Positions 17,733 through 26,252 of a stretch of DNA of 64,000 nucleotides are shown piece after piece. The translations under genes and the position numbers were made by a program. Numbering within the stretch: position 1 is the stretch's first letter; every line of letters begins with the position of its first letter. The notes under the pieces were generated by a model. The model searched no databases. It saw only the letters and a program-made list of their open reading frames with translations, and was not told where the DNA came from. The stretch comes from Mycobacterium sp. 852002-10029_SCH5224772 (GTDB taxonomy: Bacteria; Actinomycetota; Actinomycetes; Mycobacteriales; Mycobacteriaceae): NCBI RefSeq assembly GCF_001667315.1, contig NZ_LZHT01000091.1, positions 26,523 to 90,522 on the forward strand. Direction: 5' to 3'.

Positions 17733-19940
17733 TTCGGGGGATTGCTTCAGCTCGGCCCCCGATGCCGTTACTGCACGTTCGTAAGTGTCGGCCGCGTACG
17801 GTTCACCATAGTCGGCCATTATTTGTAGAGACCTCGCGTGAGAGCCGGCGCCGCGTAACCCGTTGACTATCAACCCAATACGCCAGGACCCGGAGAATTC
17901 AAACCTTTCCGACACGACGGCAGACAATCGGACCAGTAGGTCAGTGTGGCCAATGATGAGTTCCTCGAAGACGCTGCCTTGTCCGCGCCGGTCCTCGAGA
18001 ATAGTGCGGTTCGATGCCAGTGTTAGCCTGCCGGTTTCGTTGAACACCGCTTCAGCTGCTGAGCCGGTGCCGGCGAAACGCCCCGAGTGCATACCCGTCG
18101 TCACTGCCAAGCCTCCCGGTCTGCGTACAACCGTCGTCGATTCAAATAGAGACGGCGAGAACTGTTGACGCTCGACTTTTGACGCGGCGCGTACAAGCTC
18201 CAGTGCTACTCGATGCGAACCATCGTGCTCGGACAGTGGCTCCAGTAGATTCTCGCGGGCCCCGAGCGGATCGGCAATCAACAGCATCATTTCCCGCGAC
18301 TCTTCGGGGTATGCGTCGAAGATTGCGGCAAGCTCGGTCCGAGCATCGGCCAAAATGTTGTGCTGCACCGCAAGTCGTTGTTCGTGCAACCGCAGAACCT
18401 CGGCGTGGGAGAGAACGCGATTGGTTTTGTCACCACGGCCGTAGTACTTCCCATCTGCCATAAGCGGAGCGCGCGGCGAGACTGGTATTTCAACGACTAC
18501 GTATCCTTTGCCGAATTCGGTCGAGTCAATGACTGTGGTCGTTACCATGGCGGGCTCATCGACGCGGGTTGCCGCTATCTGCTCGATCCGCTCTGCAAGG
18601 CCCGCGAGATCCACCGGGTATAGGGAGACTGCGGAAGTACCTTCATCGACGCCGATGATGACAATCCCGCCATCGAGCGAGAACGCAGCGATGTCCTTCG
18701 CTATGTCCCTGTTCGATGATTCGCTGCGGACAAGCTCCCTCTTGAGGTCCAACTTGTGGCTCTCATTCAAGATGCCATTAGCCGCTGCGGCACGAAGCTG
18801 TTCCTCAGTCCGTGGAGGCCAGCCGGGTGCTGTCATCTGCCGGTCCCGGTCTGCGTTATGCACCCGTCTCGGTTCGCCACTCCGCCTCCTCGCTGAACAC
18901 GTCTTCAGCCGCGTCGACCAACTCATCATGAACTCTGTGCGTTCTTCGTTACTAATGCTGTCGTCGCGAAGCAACGTGATCAGACGCGGAACGTCGGGAT
19001 GAGAAACGAACGCCGACCAGCGCGAAGAGGCCTCCCGGCTCCGGCCGGGGATAACTTTTGTGAAGTGATTGACCATCTGGGGCACGGCTGACTCATTGAG
19101 CGTGAGGTTGTAAACCAGCTCCGAGTTGACTTCGTCGAACTTGCGCCGGTCCACCTCCGTGGCGGCGACGGCCGGACGTACATATTGCCTTTCGGTCGTA
19201 ATCACGTGGAAACCCAAGTGCTGCGCCATGCGCCGAGTGGTGTAATGGGCTTTTCTGCATACTAAGACAGGGAACACCACCAACTCTGGGTTTGCCATTC
19301 GCAGCATGGCGGACTTGAACAGGAGCTGATACAGCTCCTGAGTCTGCGGATAGATCCACTGCCGAAGGTTTTTCACCTCGATCGTCACCAACACGGGAGA
19401 CTGCGGAAGACCCCCGGGCCCCAGGCCGCTGTAGAAGGCCGCGTTGTCCATTCGTCCACCCGGCACCGGGGCACCAGCGATCATCGCTACTTCGCCACCC
19501 TCTGGCCGCAGCGGTATGTATCCGCCGGGCGCAGCATCCATAAGCGACGCATGAACCACCCGCTCGAGAGCAGCCGGAACCGGTGCCGCACCCCACTCGT
19601 TGACCGAATTGCTCCAACTCAGAAATCTTGCATGCAACAGCCGCTTGCGACCAGCTGCCCTCTGAGCAACTTTCGTCGGGTCAGAGAGCAAATAAGTACT
19701 CACAGACTGGCCGCCACGCGTCGTCTCGACGTGCCGTTCGATGACGCGCGCCGCGAGGAGGCGATTGCGGGCGGTCGTCAAGTGATGAGGATCGATCGTA
19801 TGTGGAACGCCCGAAAACTTGCGGTCTGCGAGCTTGGCCTCCATGCCAGGCTGTGTCGCGGCATGCTCCGATTCCAGTAGCAGGTGGACAGCGTCCGTCG
19901 CCCAGCTTCGCCACTGCTCGGCGCTCGCAACGACCGGCAC
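17664..19940 (-). CDS. Putative nuclease-Schlafen (AlbA_2) fusion protein
   Basis: One 758-residue frame starting at GTG 19940 behind TAGGAG. The N-terminal ~365 residues have a winged-helix-like start and a VTIEVKNLRQWIYPQ segment (E-x-K, about residue 185) like the core of PD-(D/E)xK nucleases. From about residue 368 (MTAPGWPPRTEEQL) a Schlafen AlbA_2 domain follows: LNESHKLDLKREL, FSLDGGIVIIGVDE, GKYYGRGDKTN. The 3' part is unassigned. Two genes read without a stop, or a second start at the internal ATG, are possible. Schlafen-type proteins often act as RNases or in phage defence; a defence role is inferred. Confidence 0.65.
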   Translation of the reverse strand: MPVVASAEQWRSWATDAVHLLLESEHAATQPGMEAKLADRKFSGVPHTIDPHHLTTARNRLLAARVIERHVETTRGGQSVSTYLLSDPTKVAQRAAGRKRLLHARFLSWSNSVNEWGAAPVPAALERVVHASLMDAAPGGYIPLRPEGGEVAMIAGAPVPGGRMDNAAFYSGLGPGGLPQSPVLVTIEVKNLRQWIYPQTQELYQLLFKSAMLRMANPELVVFPVLVCRKAHYTTRRMAQHLGFHVITTERQYVRPAVAATEVDRRKFDEVNSELVYNLTLNESAVPQMVNHFTKVIPGRSREASSRWSAFVSHPDVPRLITLLRDDSISNEERTEFMMSWSTRLKTCSARRRSGEPRRVHNADRDRQMTAPGWPPRTEEQLRAAAANGILNESHKLDLKRELVRSESSNRDIAKDIAAFSLDGGIVIIGVDEGTSAVSLYPVDLAGLAERIEQIAATRVDEPAMVTTTVIDSTEFGKGYVVVEIPVSPRAPLMADGKYYGRGDKTNRVLSHAEVLRLHEQRLAVQHNILADARTELAAIFDAYPEESREMMLLIADPLGARENLLEPLSEHDGSHRVALELVRAASKVERQQFSPSLFESTTVVRRPGGLAVTTGMHSGRFAGTGSAAEAVFNETGRLTLASNRTILEDRRGQGSVFEELIIGHTDLLVRLSAVVSERFEFSGSWRIGLIVNGLRGAGSHARSLQIMADYGEPYAADTYERAVTASGAELKQSPESVVRALVSRLLRSLGSQQWLKL

Positions 19941-20155
19941 CCGAGAGACTCCTATATATCGGCGCGCACTTCAGGTGAAATGCCCACCCGCCGATCTACC
20001 ACCCTTCCGCCGCCGAAGCCAGCTTTTTAGGTTATCCCGGCAGCCTGGACTCATAGCTCGCATCAACCGGGCGAATTATCGAGGCCAAAAAAGTACGGCC
20101 TGCACACCGAACGCGTCAATCCCCCAGCGTTGTGAGCCGGTTCCCCGCATTAGGG
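19941..20155. other. Intergenic region upstream of the nuclease-Schlafen gene
   Basis: Holds the promoter of the leftward gene at 17664-19940; a TATATA run lies at about 19953-19959. No other gene or repeat is visible. Confidence 0.4.
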
Positions 20156-20266
20156 TCACATACAGATCTCTGAGCAAGTCAATGGGACGACTTGGCTCCC
20201 GGTGGTCGGCGCAGTGACACCCAAGCTCACGACAAGCGCGGGCATGAGTTTCTTTCCCCTGGTCAT
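20156..20266 (-). CDS. Tiny secreted peptide, degenerate copy of the upstream lipoprotein
   Basis: 36 residues from ATG 20266 (MTRGKKLMPALVVSLGVTAP). It is clearly a paralogue of the adjacent peptide at 20272-20391: same MxxGKKL start, same hydrophobic core and the same PTTG ending, but the lipobox cysteine is replaced by serine. It starts 5 bp after its sister's stop. Either a secreted, non-acylated version or a decaying duplicate. Confidence 0.5.
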   Translation of the reverse strand: MTRGKKLMPALVVSLGVTAPTTGSQVVPLTCSEICM

Positions 20267-20271
20267 AGGCG

Positions 20272-20391
20272 TCAGCAGAGTTGTCCGCCAGCCCCGACGC
20301 ACGTGAATCCGATCGGCGTGCATCCTGTTGTCGGCACCGCGACACCGAATGCCAGGACAAGTGCAAGAAGAAGTTTCTTTCCGCAGTTCAT
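20272..20391 (-). CDS. Tiny lipoprotein, 39 residues
   Basis: ATG 20391 to stop at 20272. The sequence MNCGKKLLLALVLAFGVAVP followed by TTGC is a textbook short lipoprotein signal (basic start, hydrophobic core, cysteine at the cleavage site), leaving a mature peptide of only 16 residues with two further cysteines. It lies 65 bp downstream of the DUF732 gene. No strong ribosome site is seen, so it may depend on upstream translation. Function unknown. Confidence 0.55.
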   Translation of the reverse strand: MNCGKKLLLALVLAFGVAVPTTGCTPIGFTCVGAGGQLC

Positions 20392-20456
20392 GGGCTGGAG
20401 AGCGTACGCCCGGCAGCGGCGGTGAAGTCGCTTTCACGTTAATTTGCCGGAGAGGA

Positions 20457-20756
20457 CTAGGAGTGTGGCGCGTCTGGGCAGAGTTCGCGCTGCGCCACTT
20501 CGACGATCCGCTGATTCCACATCCACCCGTTGAATCCTAGCTGGCCGGCGACTTGATCGGGCGGCACGTGGGCTCGCAGCAGTCGGCAGGCCGAATCTCC
20601 GCGCTGTAAAAGGAACGCTTGACTGTTCATCGGGTTGATCGGAACTCCTGCTGCTGCCAACCCGTCTAGGTAGCTTTGATCATCGGCCGCGGCAGGGGTG
20701 GCGAACATGACCGCGGCGGCGCCGCAGAGCGCCACAGCAAATAAGCGAGCCATCAT
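20457..20756 (-). CDS. DUF732-domain exported protein
   Basis: 99 residues from ATG 20756 (MMARLFAVALCGAAAVMF), with a Sec signal peptide cleaved near ATPAAA-DD, then the DUF732 fold: SYLDGLAAAGVP, a central cysteine in SACRLLRAH, and the final C in RELCPD. DUF732 proteins are small secreted mycobacterial proteins of unknown function. An in-frame ATG at 20801 would give an unlikely non-hydrophobic extension. Confidence 0.85.
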   Translation of the reverse strand: MMARLFAVALCGAAAVMFATPAAADDQSYLDGLAAAGVPINPMNSQAFLLQRGDSACRLLRAHVPPDQVAGQLGFNGWMWNQRIVEVAQRELCPDAPHS

Positions 20757-20899
20757 TCCGTGAGTGTCGCGCAAATTGGCCGTAGATGTAGGCCGATTCA
20801 AGTGTTCAGGGCCGGAAGTCGTGTTGAAATCCGGGCTGGCTGACTAGGAACCGGCGGCTAGGCCCCACGGAGCCGAAGCCGCTATCTCAGACAAAGAAG

Positions 20900-21484
20900 T
20901 CATGCTTGTTCTGTGGGGCGAACGGTGAAGCGGTAGATGTAGTAATCGGACATTTCACTCGGGACGTACTCGGCTTCGTAGGTCGCGAGGCCACGCCTGA
21001 CCAACGCCTCTATCGTCTTCCGCTCGCGGCCGTCAGACACAACTGTGCCTTCTCGCCGCAGCCGTTCTAGAAGGCGCAGCTGTGTCGGCGACAGCTCCGG
21101 CAGCCCCGCAATCACTTCCGGGGTTTCCGGGTACACCTTGCGGAAATAGCTAGGAAGCGCATGCGGACCTTCCGGCGGAGGCGGCTTCTCACCACCTGCG
21201 GGCGGACCGGGCCTCCTGCCTCTTTGGTGCATCAGCCAGGACCTCCTGGTCACGCCACCCGGATAGGTTTCGGGCTCACGCACAGGGACCGTCATCGATT
21301 CGATCGCGGCCATGATTTGTTGTTCGGTCATGGCCCAGCGGTTGCTGCGGCGCAGTCCCGCGTACGTTCCGTTGGCCAGCCGAGTGCGTAACCAATCGCG
21401 CGGCACCCGCAGAAGTGCCGCTGCTTCCGCCAGCGTGTAAATGCGTGGTATCGGAGTTGCGTCGTCTTCGTCGTTCTCGCCCAC
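20900..21484 (-). CDS. Helix-turn-helix protein with C-terminal winged-helix-like domain
   Basis: From the GTG at 21484 about 194 residues; an ATG at 21559 would overlap the next gene by 30 bp. Residues near the start (IYTLAEAAALLRVPRDWLRT) are an excisionase-like HTH; the C-terminal part (LSPTQLRLLERLRREGTVVS, ERKTIEALVRRGLATYEA) looks like a winged helix. A regulator of element genes is likely. The start site is uncertain. Confidence 0.6.
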   Translation of the reverse strand: MGENDEDDATPIPRIYTLAEAAALLRVPRDWLRTRLANGTYAGLRRSNRWAMTEQQIMAAIESMTVPVREPETYPGGVTRRSWLMHQRGRRPGPPAGGEKPPPPEGPHALPSYFRKVYPETPEVIAGLPELSPTQLRLLERLRREGTVVSDGRERKTIEALVRRGLATYEAEYVPSEMSDYYIYRFTVRPTEQA

Positions 21485-21528
21485 CTCCCAGACTCTAGGT
21501 TCGGCCCGGCCGGATGGACGTTGCCCCC

Positions 21529-21726
21529 TCAAAGGCGCTTGTACCCCTTGGGTTCCCATGGCCGGGACAGCAGCCAGTCGTCAATATCGGCGGCGGTGAG
21601 GCGGTATTCGCGGCCGGTGCCGATCGCGTACGCCTTGAGGTCACCGCCCTTGACTGCCTCACGGATGGTGAAAGTTCCGACCGTGGCGTACTCGGCGGCC
21701 ATTTGAACGGTGAGCCATTGGGTCAT
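21529..21726 (-). CDS. Excisionase-like HTH protein
   Basis: 65 residues from ATG 21726 (MTQWLTVQMAAEYATVGTFT). The pattern AEYATVGTFTIREAVKGGDL, then AYAIGTGREYRLTAADIDDW is the classic DNA-binding domain of the excisionase/AlpA type. The in-frame upstream extension to 21786 has no good start. It belongs to the leftward group of small regulators at the right end of island 1. Confidence 0.75.
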   Translation of the reverse strand: MTQWLTVQMAAEYATVGTFTIREAVKGGDLKAYAIGTGREYRLTAADIDDWLLSRPWEPKGYKRL

Positions 21727-21800
21727 GCCGACGAATGTAGTTCGGCGACGAAGGGCGCGGCCCCCTGGACATCTAGCTGGATCCAAGGGGCCGCCGCCGT

Positions 21801-22004
21801 CTACAACGGCATCACCTCATCGCGGACGAGCCTAAGAACCGGCGCCGTGTGACCGGCCAGCACACGGGTGTGCGCCGGGCGCAGCAACGCGATCAACGAC
21901 GACAATTCAGCCGTGGTCAGGTCCTCGAGGCCAACTTCATCGGTGATCCGGGAAACCTCCCACATGCACCGCTCTCGCCGACTGGTTGTGCTACATGCGG
22001 TCAT
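21801..22004 (-). CDS. Small hypothetical protein, 67 residues
   Basis: ATG 22004 overlaps the stop of the 50-residue gene upstream (ATGA), which decides the start. The sequence contains a helical segment TTAELSSLIALLRPAHTRVL. Function unknown. Confidence 0.55.
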   Translation of the reverse strand: MTACSTTSRRERCMWEVSRITDEVGLEDLTTAELSSLIALLRPAHTRVLAGHTAPVLRLVRDEVMPL

Positions 22005-22153
22005 CGCACCCACCTGTCCAAGCCGTCCGCAAGTTGGTGCAGGTCAGTCGATTCCGGCAGCTCGAGCATCCGGCGAACTTCTGGCGCACCGTGCCGCCTG
22101 ACCAGCTCGTCGATCAATTCCCGGGCCGTGAAGTCACCGATGGCCGTCCTCAT
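22001..22153 (-). CDS. Small hypothetical protein, 50 residues
   Basis: Reads MRTAIGDFTARELIDELVRR, then HGAPEVRRMLELPESTDLHQ and ends DRWVR. The ATG at 22153 overlaps the upstream gene's stop and its own stop overlaps the next ATG, so three genes are chained. Amphipathic helical character; function unknown. Confidence 0.6.
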   Translation of the reverse strand: MRTAIGDFTARELIDELVRRHGAPEVRRMLELPESTDLHQLADGLDRWVR

Positions 22154-22503
22154 CAGTCGGTCCACCGATCGAGCTCAGCTGCAGCGTCGAGAAGGGCCGC
22201 GGCTAGCTCGCGCGCCTGGTCGCTGTTGAGCGGGCCGTCGCTGTCAGCGCCGCCGACGATGACTTCGATCTCGTCGTCGAGACTGCCGTCGCTGTATTGG
22301 ATCGCGCGCAACGACACTGAAGCATCGTGATCAGTGACGAGGTGGCGGGGGGTGTAGTAGATGAGCCGCCACTCGCGCGTCTCATCTTCACAGAGAACCC
22401 GACCGGGCTCCCATTGGTGCGGGGCATCGAAACCGGGCGGTGGATCGGGTAGCTGGACAGTTGGTTGCGGAGTGACTGCGGTGGTTGCGCGGTTTTTGCG
22501 CAT
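22153..22503 (-). CDS. Hypothetical protein, 116 residues
   Basis: Starts at ATG 22503 (MRKNRATTAVTPQP). After a Pro/Thr-rich start comes a beta-rich middle (REWRLIYYTPRHLVTDHDAS) and a helical acidic end (LNSDQARELAAALLDAAAEL). First gene of the leftward chain at the right end of island 1. No domain recognised. Confidence 0.6.
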   Translation of the reverse strand: MRKNRATTAVTPQPTVQLPDPPPGFDAPHQWEPGRVLCEDETREWRLIYYTPRHLVTDHDASVSLRAIQYSDGSLDDEIEVIVGGADSDGPLNSDQARELAAALLDAAAELDRWTD

Positions 22504-22563
22504 GGGAATACTATCCTCTTGGATTGAACTTGAAACCCTCGGCAAAGGGTTGAGGTTTTACGA

Positions 22564-22591
22564 AGGCGGTTCCCCGGCAAGGGAGCCGCCT
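22564..22591. terminator. Stem-loop terminator candidate near the right end of island 1
   Basis: AGGCGGTTCCC (22564-22574) pairs with GGGAGCCGCCT (22581-22591) over a 6-nt loop with a single wobble pair. It is followed on the plus strand by TCAGTCATTT. It stands between the leftward gene chain and attR. Confidence 0.5.
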
Positions 22592-22764
22592 TCAGTCATT
22601 TGGACTCGGGTTGGATTACCGCCCAAAAGTGAAGGGGGCCAACCGTTACGGTTGGTCTGAATCCCCAGGGCGGCCCGCGTGGGTACTGATTTTGGATAGC
22701 ACGCTGAATAACATGCGGTTTGATTGGTGGAGCTAAATACCTGCTCTCACCTGCATTGATACTT

Positions 22765-22790
22765 GTGGTCCCGGCTGGGATCGAACCAGC
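22765..22790. repeat. attR of island 1 (tRNA-Val CAC 3' end)
   Basis: Right copy of the 26-bp direct repeat that begins island 1 at 9640. It overlaps the 3' end of the tRNA gene, so integration restores a complete tRNA. Confidence 0.85.
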
Positions 22791-22837
22791 GACCTTCCGC
22801 GTGTGAAGCGGACGCTCTCCCACTGAGCCACGGGACC
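22766..22837 (-). tRNA. tRNA-Val (anticodon CAC)
   Basis: 72 nt on the minus strand. Acceptor stem GGTCCCG/CGGGACC, D-arm GCTCAGTGGGAGAGC, anticodon loop TTCACAC with anticodon CAC, T-arm GGTTCGATCC. No CCA is encoded. It is the integration target of island 1. Confidence 0.95.
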
Positions 22838-23019
22838 GGCGCCTAGATGGCGAACGACGTCGAAGATTAGCACGCGCCAGACCCCGACAATACCGGCCGC
22901 ATTCGGCCGCAGATACGACGCGCTAGCCTGGACACGGCTCGTACCAAGAAATTTGTATGTGCCCGCTCACGTGGACTATCGTCGTGCTTCGCACCGGGCG
23001 ACGATCTCGCCCGTGGCGC

Positions 23020-23092
23020 GCGGATGTAGCGCAGTTGGTAGCGCATCACCTTGCCAAGGTGAGGGTCGCGGGTTCGAATCCCGTCATCCGCT
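23020..23092 (+). tRNA. tRNA-Gly (anticodon GCC)
   Basis: 73 nt. Acceptor stem GCGGATG/CATCCGC, anticodon arm CACCTTGCCAAGGTG with anticodon GCC, T-arm GGGTTCGAATCCC. No CCA encoded. Confidence 0.95.
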
Positions 23093-23120
23093 CGAAGGTG
23101 CAAGTGGCGTGGACCCCAAC

Positions 23121-23191
23121 GGTGGAGTGGCCGAGTGGTGAGGCAACGGCCTGCAAAGCCGTGCACACGGGTTCGATTCCCGTCTCCACCT
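23121..23191 (+). tRNA. tRNA-Cys (anticodon GCA)
   Basis: 71 nt. Acceptor stem GGTGGAG/CTCCACC, anticodon arm CGGCCTGCAAAGCCG with anticodon GCA, T-arm GGGTTCGATTCCC. Confidence 0.95.
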
Positions 23192-23209
23192 CCAGATTTT
23201 GGTTCCCCG

Positions 23210-23284
23210 GCGCGATTAGCTCAGCGGGAGAGCGCTTCCCTGACACGGAAGAGGTCACTGGTTCAATCCCAGTATCGCGCACCA
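23210..23284 (+). tRNA. tRNA-Val (anticodon GAC)
   Basis: 75 nt including an encoded CCA. Acceptor stem GCGCGAT/ATCGCGC, anticodon arm CTTCCCTGACACGGAAG with anticodon GAC, T-arm TGGTTCAATCCCA. Its 3' end is the integration site of island 2. Confidence 0.95.
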
Positions 23285-23286
23285 GC
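23262..23286. repeat. attL of island 2
   Basis: Twenty-five bases identical to 55125-55149, covering the T-arm, acceptor strand and CCA of tRNA-Val(GAC). CATGGTACCTAG recurs 16 bp further on at both ends. Confidence 0.9.
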
Positions 23287-23430
23287 ATTATTGCAGCTCG
23301 GACATGGTACCTAGATCATCTCAACAAACTTCGCGCAATATACGCGCAATTGAGGGTAGTGGCTTCCACGCCCGCGACGTACAACTTATGTACTCGCGAC
23401 GGGTTGGACCCGAAACGACGTTCGACATCC

Positions 23431-23685
23431 ATGACGGACTTTCCTCAGTGTTGGCTAAAGCATCTAGAAGACTCTGGCGCTGCGTCGACCGTTCGCCCCG
23501 CAGCACTGCTGCTAACACGGCCTGAGGCCGCTCGCAGCTTGTCCGTAAGCGTGAGAGAGATCGACAGACTACGCCGACCCGGAAGGCTCTTGGCGAAGAT
23601 GCACGGGTCGAGGGTGTTGTTCCCATTGACTGAGCTTGAGCGTTATGCCGAGTCCTTACCGTGGGAAGTGGACTTGCGCCCCTGA
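23431..23685 (+). CDS. HTH (excisionase/MerR-like) protein
   Basis: 84 residues from ATG 23431. Residues about 27-75 (LLLTRPEAARSLSVSVREID, then GRLLAKMHGSRVLFPLTELE) give the winged HTH of excisionase-like proteins. It is the first gene inside attL. A second excisionase-like gene sits at the other end, next to the integrase. Confidence 0.65.
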   Translation: MTDFPQCWLKHLEDSGAASTVRPAALLLTRPEAARSLSVSVREIDRLRRPGRLLAKMHGSRVLFPLTELERYAESLPWEVDLRP

Positions 23686-23875
23686 GCGTGCGTCCTGATT
23701 CGCCTTGTGGCACGGCGTAAGTCGCGGACACTACTCGAACAGCTAGTTCGACCGCAGTCACCGCCATGATCGGGGCTGCCGGCAATCGAAGACGCATATA
23801 ACACGGTTGACCTGCAAATATGAAGTACGAGTCAGCACGGTGCGACATGGGACAATACGAGCTGGAAGGAGTTGT

Positions 23876-24550
23876 GTGCTGACCGCCGTCAGCACACACC
23901 CAAAGCCTGCCGACACCCGTACCCGTGGAGTGACCACCCTGACGAGTAATTCAGATCCGCTCAACGTGCCATTGCACGGAGCCACTGCTAGTGACATCGC
24001 TGACCTGACCTCAGTGTTGATAGACATGCAATCGGCGCGTAGATACGCCGAGCTGTACCTAATGCAGTCACCGTTCCCAGCTGGTGACCCCAGAGGCGAG
24101 ATCAGGCAAGCACTCTGGGCTGCAAGCGTCATCTCGTACCGGCGATTCAACGCAAAAGCGAAGAGTCCCCATAAGAAGGGGCGCCCGCGGTTGGGACTCG
24201 CTAAGGATTGGACACAAACTCTCACACCCGAATTGCTTGCCGCGCATCGGAAGATTGATGAGATCGCTAACCGCCATATCGCTCACCGTGTCAATAGCGA
24301 CATGCAACAGGTCGTCGTCTACGCGAAGCTGGCTTCCCCGCCAAAGCCACCCGAAGTCGTGGATGTGGAAACGAAAACGCAGAATCTCGTCCGCCCCGAC
24401 CCCGCTCTGGTTCACCACCTCATAACCATCTGTGAACACCTTATTTCAGACACTCGGCGACGGCGAGACGCTCTCCGTGCCAGAGCAGTTGGGTATCTAA
24501 ACGAGCAAGGTTTATCGCAGGTCTACGGGGGCGAACCGCCAGAGATCTAG
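23876..24550 (+). CDS. Hypothetical protein of island 2
   Basis: 224 residues from GTG 23876, chosen because GGAAGGA lies 5 bp upstream; the frame is open from 23807. Mostly helical; contains SARRYAELYLMQSPFPAGD, AAHRKIDEIANRHIAHRVNS and a basic end. I see no catalytic motif. It lies next to the split methyltransferase gene and converges with it. Confidence 0.6.
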   Translation: MLTAVSTHPKPADTRTRGVTTLTSNSDPLNVPLHGATASDIADLTSVLIDMQSARRYAELYLMQSPFPAGDPRGEIRQALWAASVISYRRFNAKAKSPHKKGRPRLGLAKDWTQTLTPELLAAHRKIDEIANRHIAHRVNSDMQQVVVYAKLASPPKPPEVVDVETKTQNLVRPDPALVHHLITICEHLISDTRRRRDALRARAVGYLNEQGLSQVYGGEPPEI

Positions 24551-24607
24551 AGACAACGGTGCCGCACCTGTAGAGCGATCTGTGGCAAGCGAGGTTCAGG
24601 GGTTCGT

Positions 24608-26221
24608 TTAGGTCGGAGCGTAAATCCCTTTGCCCTCACCAATCCGCTGATTCAATTGCCATATGCGGCTGCGCAGGTCCTCGCGGTTTTGGGCAATCGA
24701 CAGCGGCCAATGATAAGTGGCGACGACTGCTTCGTCGAGAGCGCGATGCAGCTTTGCGAGATCTTGATAAGCGCCATCGTCTATCAGGTTGTATAGGTCC
24801 GTCAGGCCTAGCTGTTCGCTTAGGGCGATTTCACGACGTCGCGCAAGCAGAGCACGCGAGGCCTCCTCTACCGCAGCCTTCTCAGTTGCGGTAGGAGCTG
24901 GCCAAGGAAAGGTCTCGTAGGCGGTGGAGGGGGTGAATCGAATCCTTGTCTCGAAGGTCGACGACTCACCCCGCGCCCATGCTTCGAATAGGTATGACGA
25001 CAGGATCCCCATCGCGTAATCGTCATCGAACGCGAAGACACCCACAAGATTGCTTGGACACCAGTCCTTTTGCGCCCAAGAGACGAACAGCCGCTTGCCG
25101 GTCAGGGTCGACACGATGTAGCGATCCAGGTCCTTTAGGGCTTCTCGCATGGGCGGTCTGGGCCAGGCGAATTGCCACCACAGCCGTTCGAAGTGACGCC
25201 CTTTACCCTCCCGCTCGGGTCGTACCTTATCTCGAACTACTTTGAGCGACTTGGGGTACTTCGCCGCGCTTTCAAGCGGCATCGTCCCGAAGTCGATAAT
25301 CCATCGGCTCGGTTCGGAACCGACGACTTCGATGAGGTCGTCCGAGGTTAGGTAGCGACGAACGACGTCACCCTCGCCAGCAGTGATGAAACTTTGAGCA
25401 GTTTTCTGGTCAAGTAGAAAGCCCTCGCCAGTGGGTTGGCAGCCAATGAACGCCTTGCCGCCGTTGGCCTTCAGTTTGAACGGCTCGGCGGTCGCCTGCT
25501 CTGGCTCAAGTCTCGAATTGATCGCGTCCACCGGGACGCCGTCGAGCGTAAACGACGTTACAGGCTCGGGTGGATTCTTCACCCAGTTGGTAAGCGAGAC
25601 GTGGACATTGGCCTCGCCTGGCCATTTCTGGGAAGACACGGCGTCTGTAATGACACCGCCGTTCTCTAGGATATAGCGCAGCGACGCCAGCCTGTGCTTG
25701 TTCTCGCGCAGAGTGTTCGTTGAGACCAGGCCGGCTCGTTGACCGTCCTTCATCCGCTCATGCGCCAGCCGGAACCAGTATGCGCAGTAGTCGACTACCC
25801 CAATGCCGGGGAACGCTTTCTTGAGCTTCTCTAGGTACGCACCGCCTAACTCGCGGCGTATTCGGCGGTCGCCAATGAACGGCGGATTTCCAACGATGCA
25901 GTCAACTTCGGGCCACGGTTCGAAGACTGCATCGCCGATTGTGATGCCTGCCAGGTTCACCAAGGGAAGCGGGGTTTCCGACTCTCCATACTTGTCGATC
26001 ATCTGACGGTGACCCATCCACAGAGTCACTCGCGCAATCAGCACGGCAGCCGGCTGCAATTCTATTCCGTAAAAGTTCGCCAGACGGACGTATGGCAGAT
26101 CGCCCTTCGGCGCCGGCAATCCGGTGCTTGCTGCAAGTTCCGAGATCCTCTGCTTCGCAACCGATTCGAGTCTGCGAAGCTCACGGTAGGACACATAGAG
26201 GAAGTTTCCGCATCCGCACGC
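24608..26221 (-). pseudogene. MmeI-like DNA methyltransferase/restriction protein, C-terminal part (split gene)
   Basis: 537 residues beginning in the middle of motif I (ACGCGNFLYVSYRELRRLE), followed by IVGNPPFIGDRR, the N6-adenine methyltransferase motif IV, then the target-recognition and helical C-terminal regions (STAYETFPWPAP, LTDLYNLIDDGAY) of the MmeI/type IIL family. The N-terminal 353 residues lie at 43989-45047. The break falls between the Asp and Ala codons of D-P-A-C-G-C-G-N-F. Together the parts make an about 891-residue protein, close to MmeI (about 920). As it stands it cannot make a full enzyme unless the element excises. Confidence 0.88.
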
Positions 26222-26223
26222 TG

Positions 26224-26252
26224 TTATGCGCTCTCTCTGGGCGTGTCTCACG
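26224..26252 (+). repeat. Left terminal inverted repeat of the Tn554-like element
   Basis: TTATGCG, 12-bp spacer, GTGTCTCACG, read inward from the left junction. Both blocks recur inverted at the right end. Confidence 0.8.

Larger units (their letters stand above)
9640..22790. mobile_element. Island 1: integrative element in tRNA-Val(CAC)
   Basis: The element is bounded by near-identical 26-bp direct repeats (9640-9665 and 22765-22790, one mismatch); the right copy is the 3' part of the tRNA-Val(CAC) gene. A tyrosine integrase starts 153 bp inside the left repeat. Cargo: excisionase-like HTH, RepA-like ATPase, ATGA-coupled small genes, one tail-fibre-like gene, a nuclease-Schlafen protein and a leftward string of small HTH/secreted proteins. 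No terminase, portal, capsid or lysis gene is present, so it is a satellite-like or degenerate element and not a full prophage. Confidence 0.85.

Noticed and set aside
9640..22790. Calling island 1 a complete prophage
   Set aside because: Only one tail-like gene is present; terminase, portal, capsid, tape measure and lysis genes are missing.
22957..23430. Continuous open frame running through the tRNA-Gly, tRNA-Cys and tRNA-Val genes
   Set aside because: The tRNA genes are certain; only the part from ATG 23431 looks like protein.
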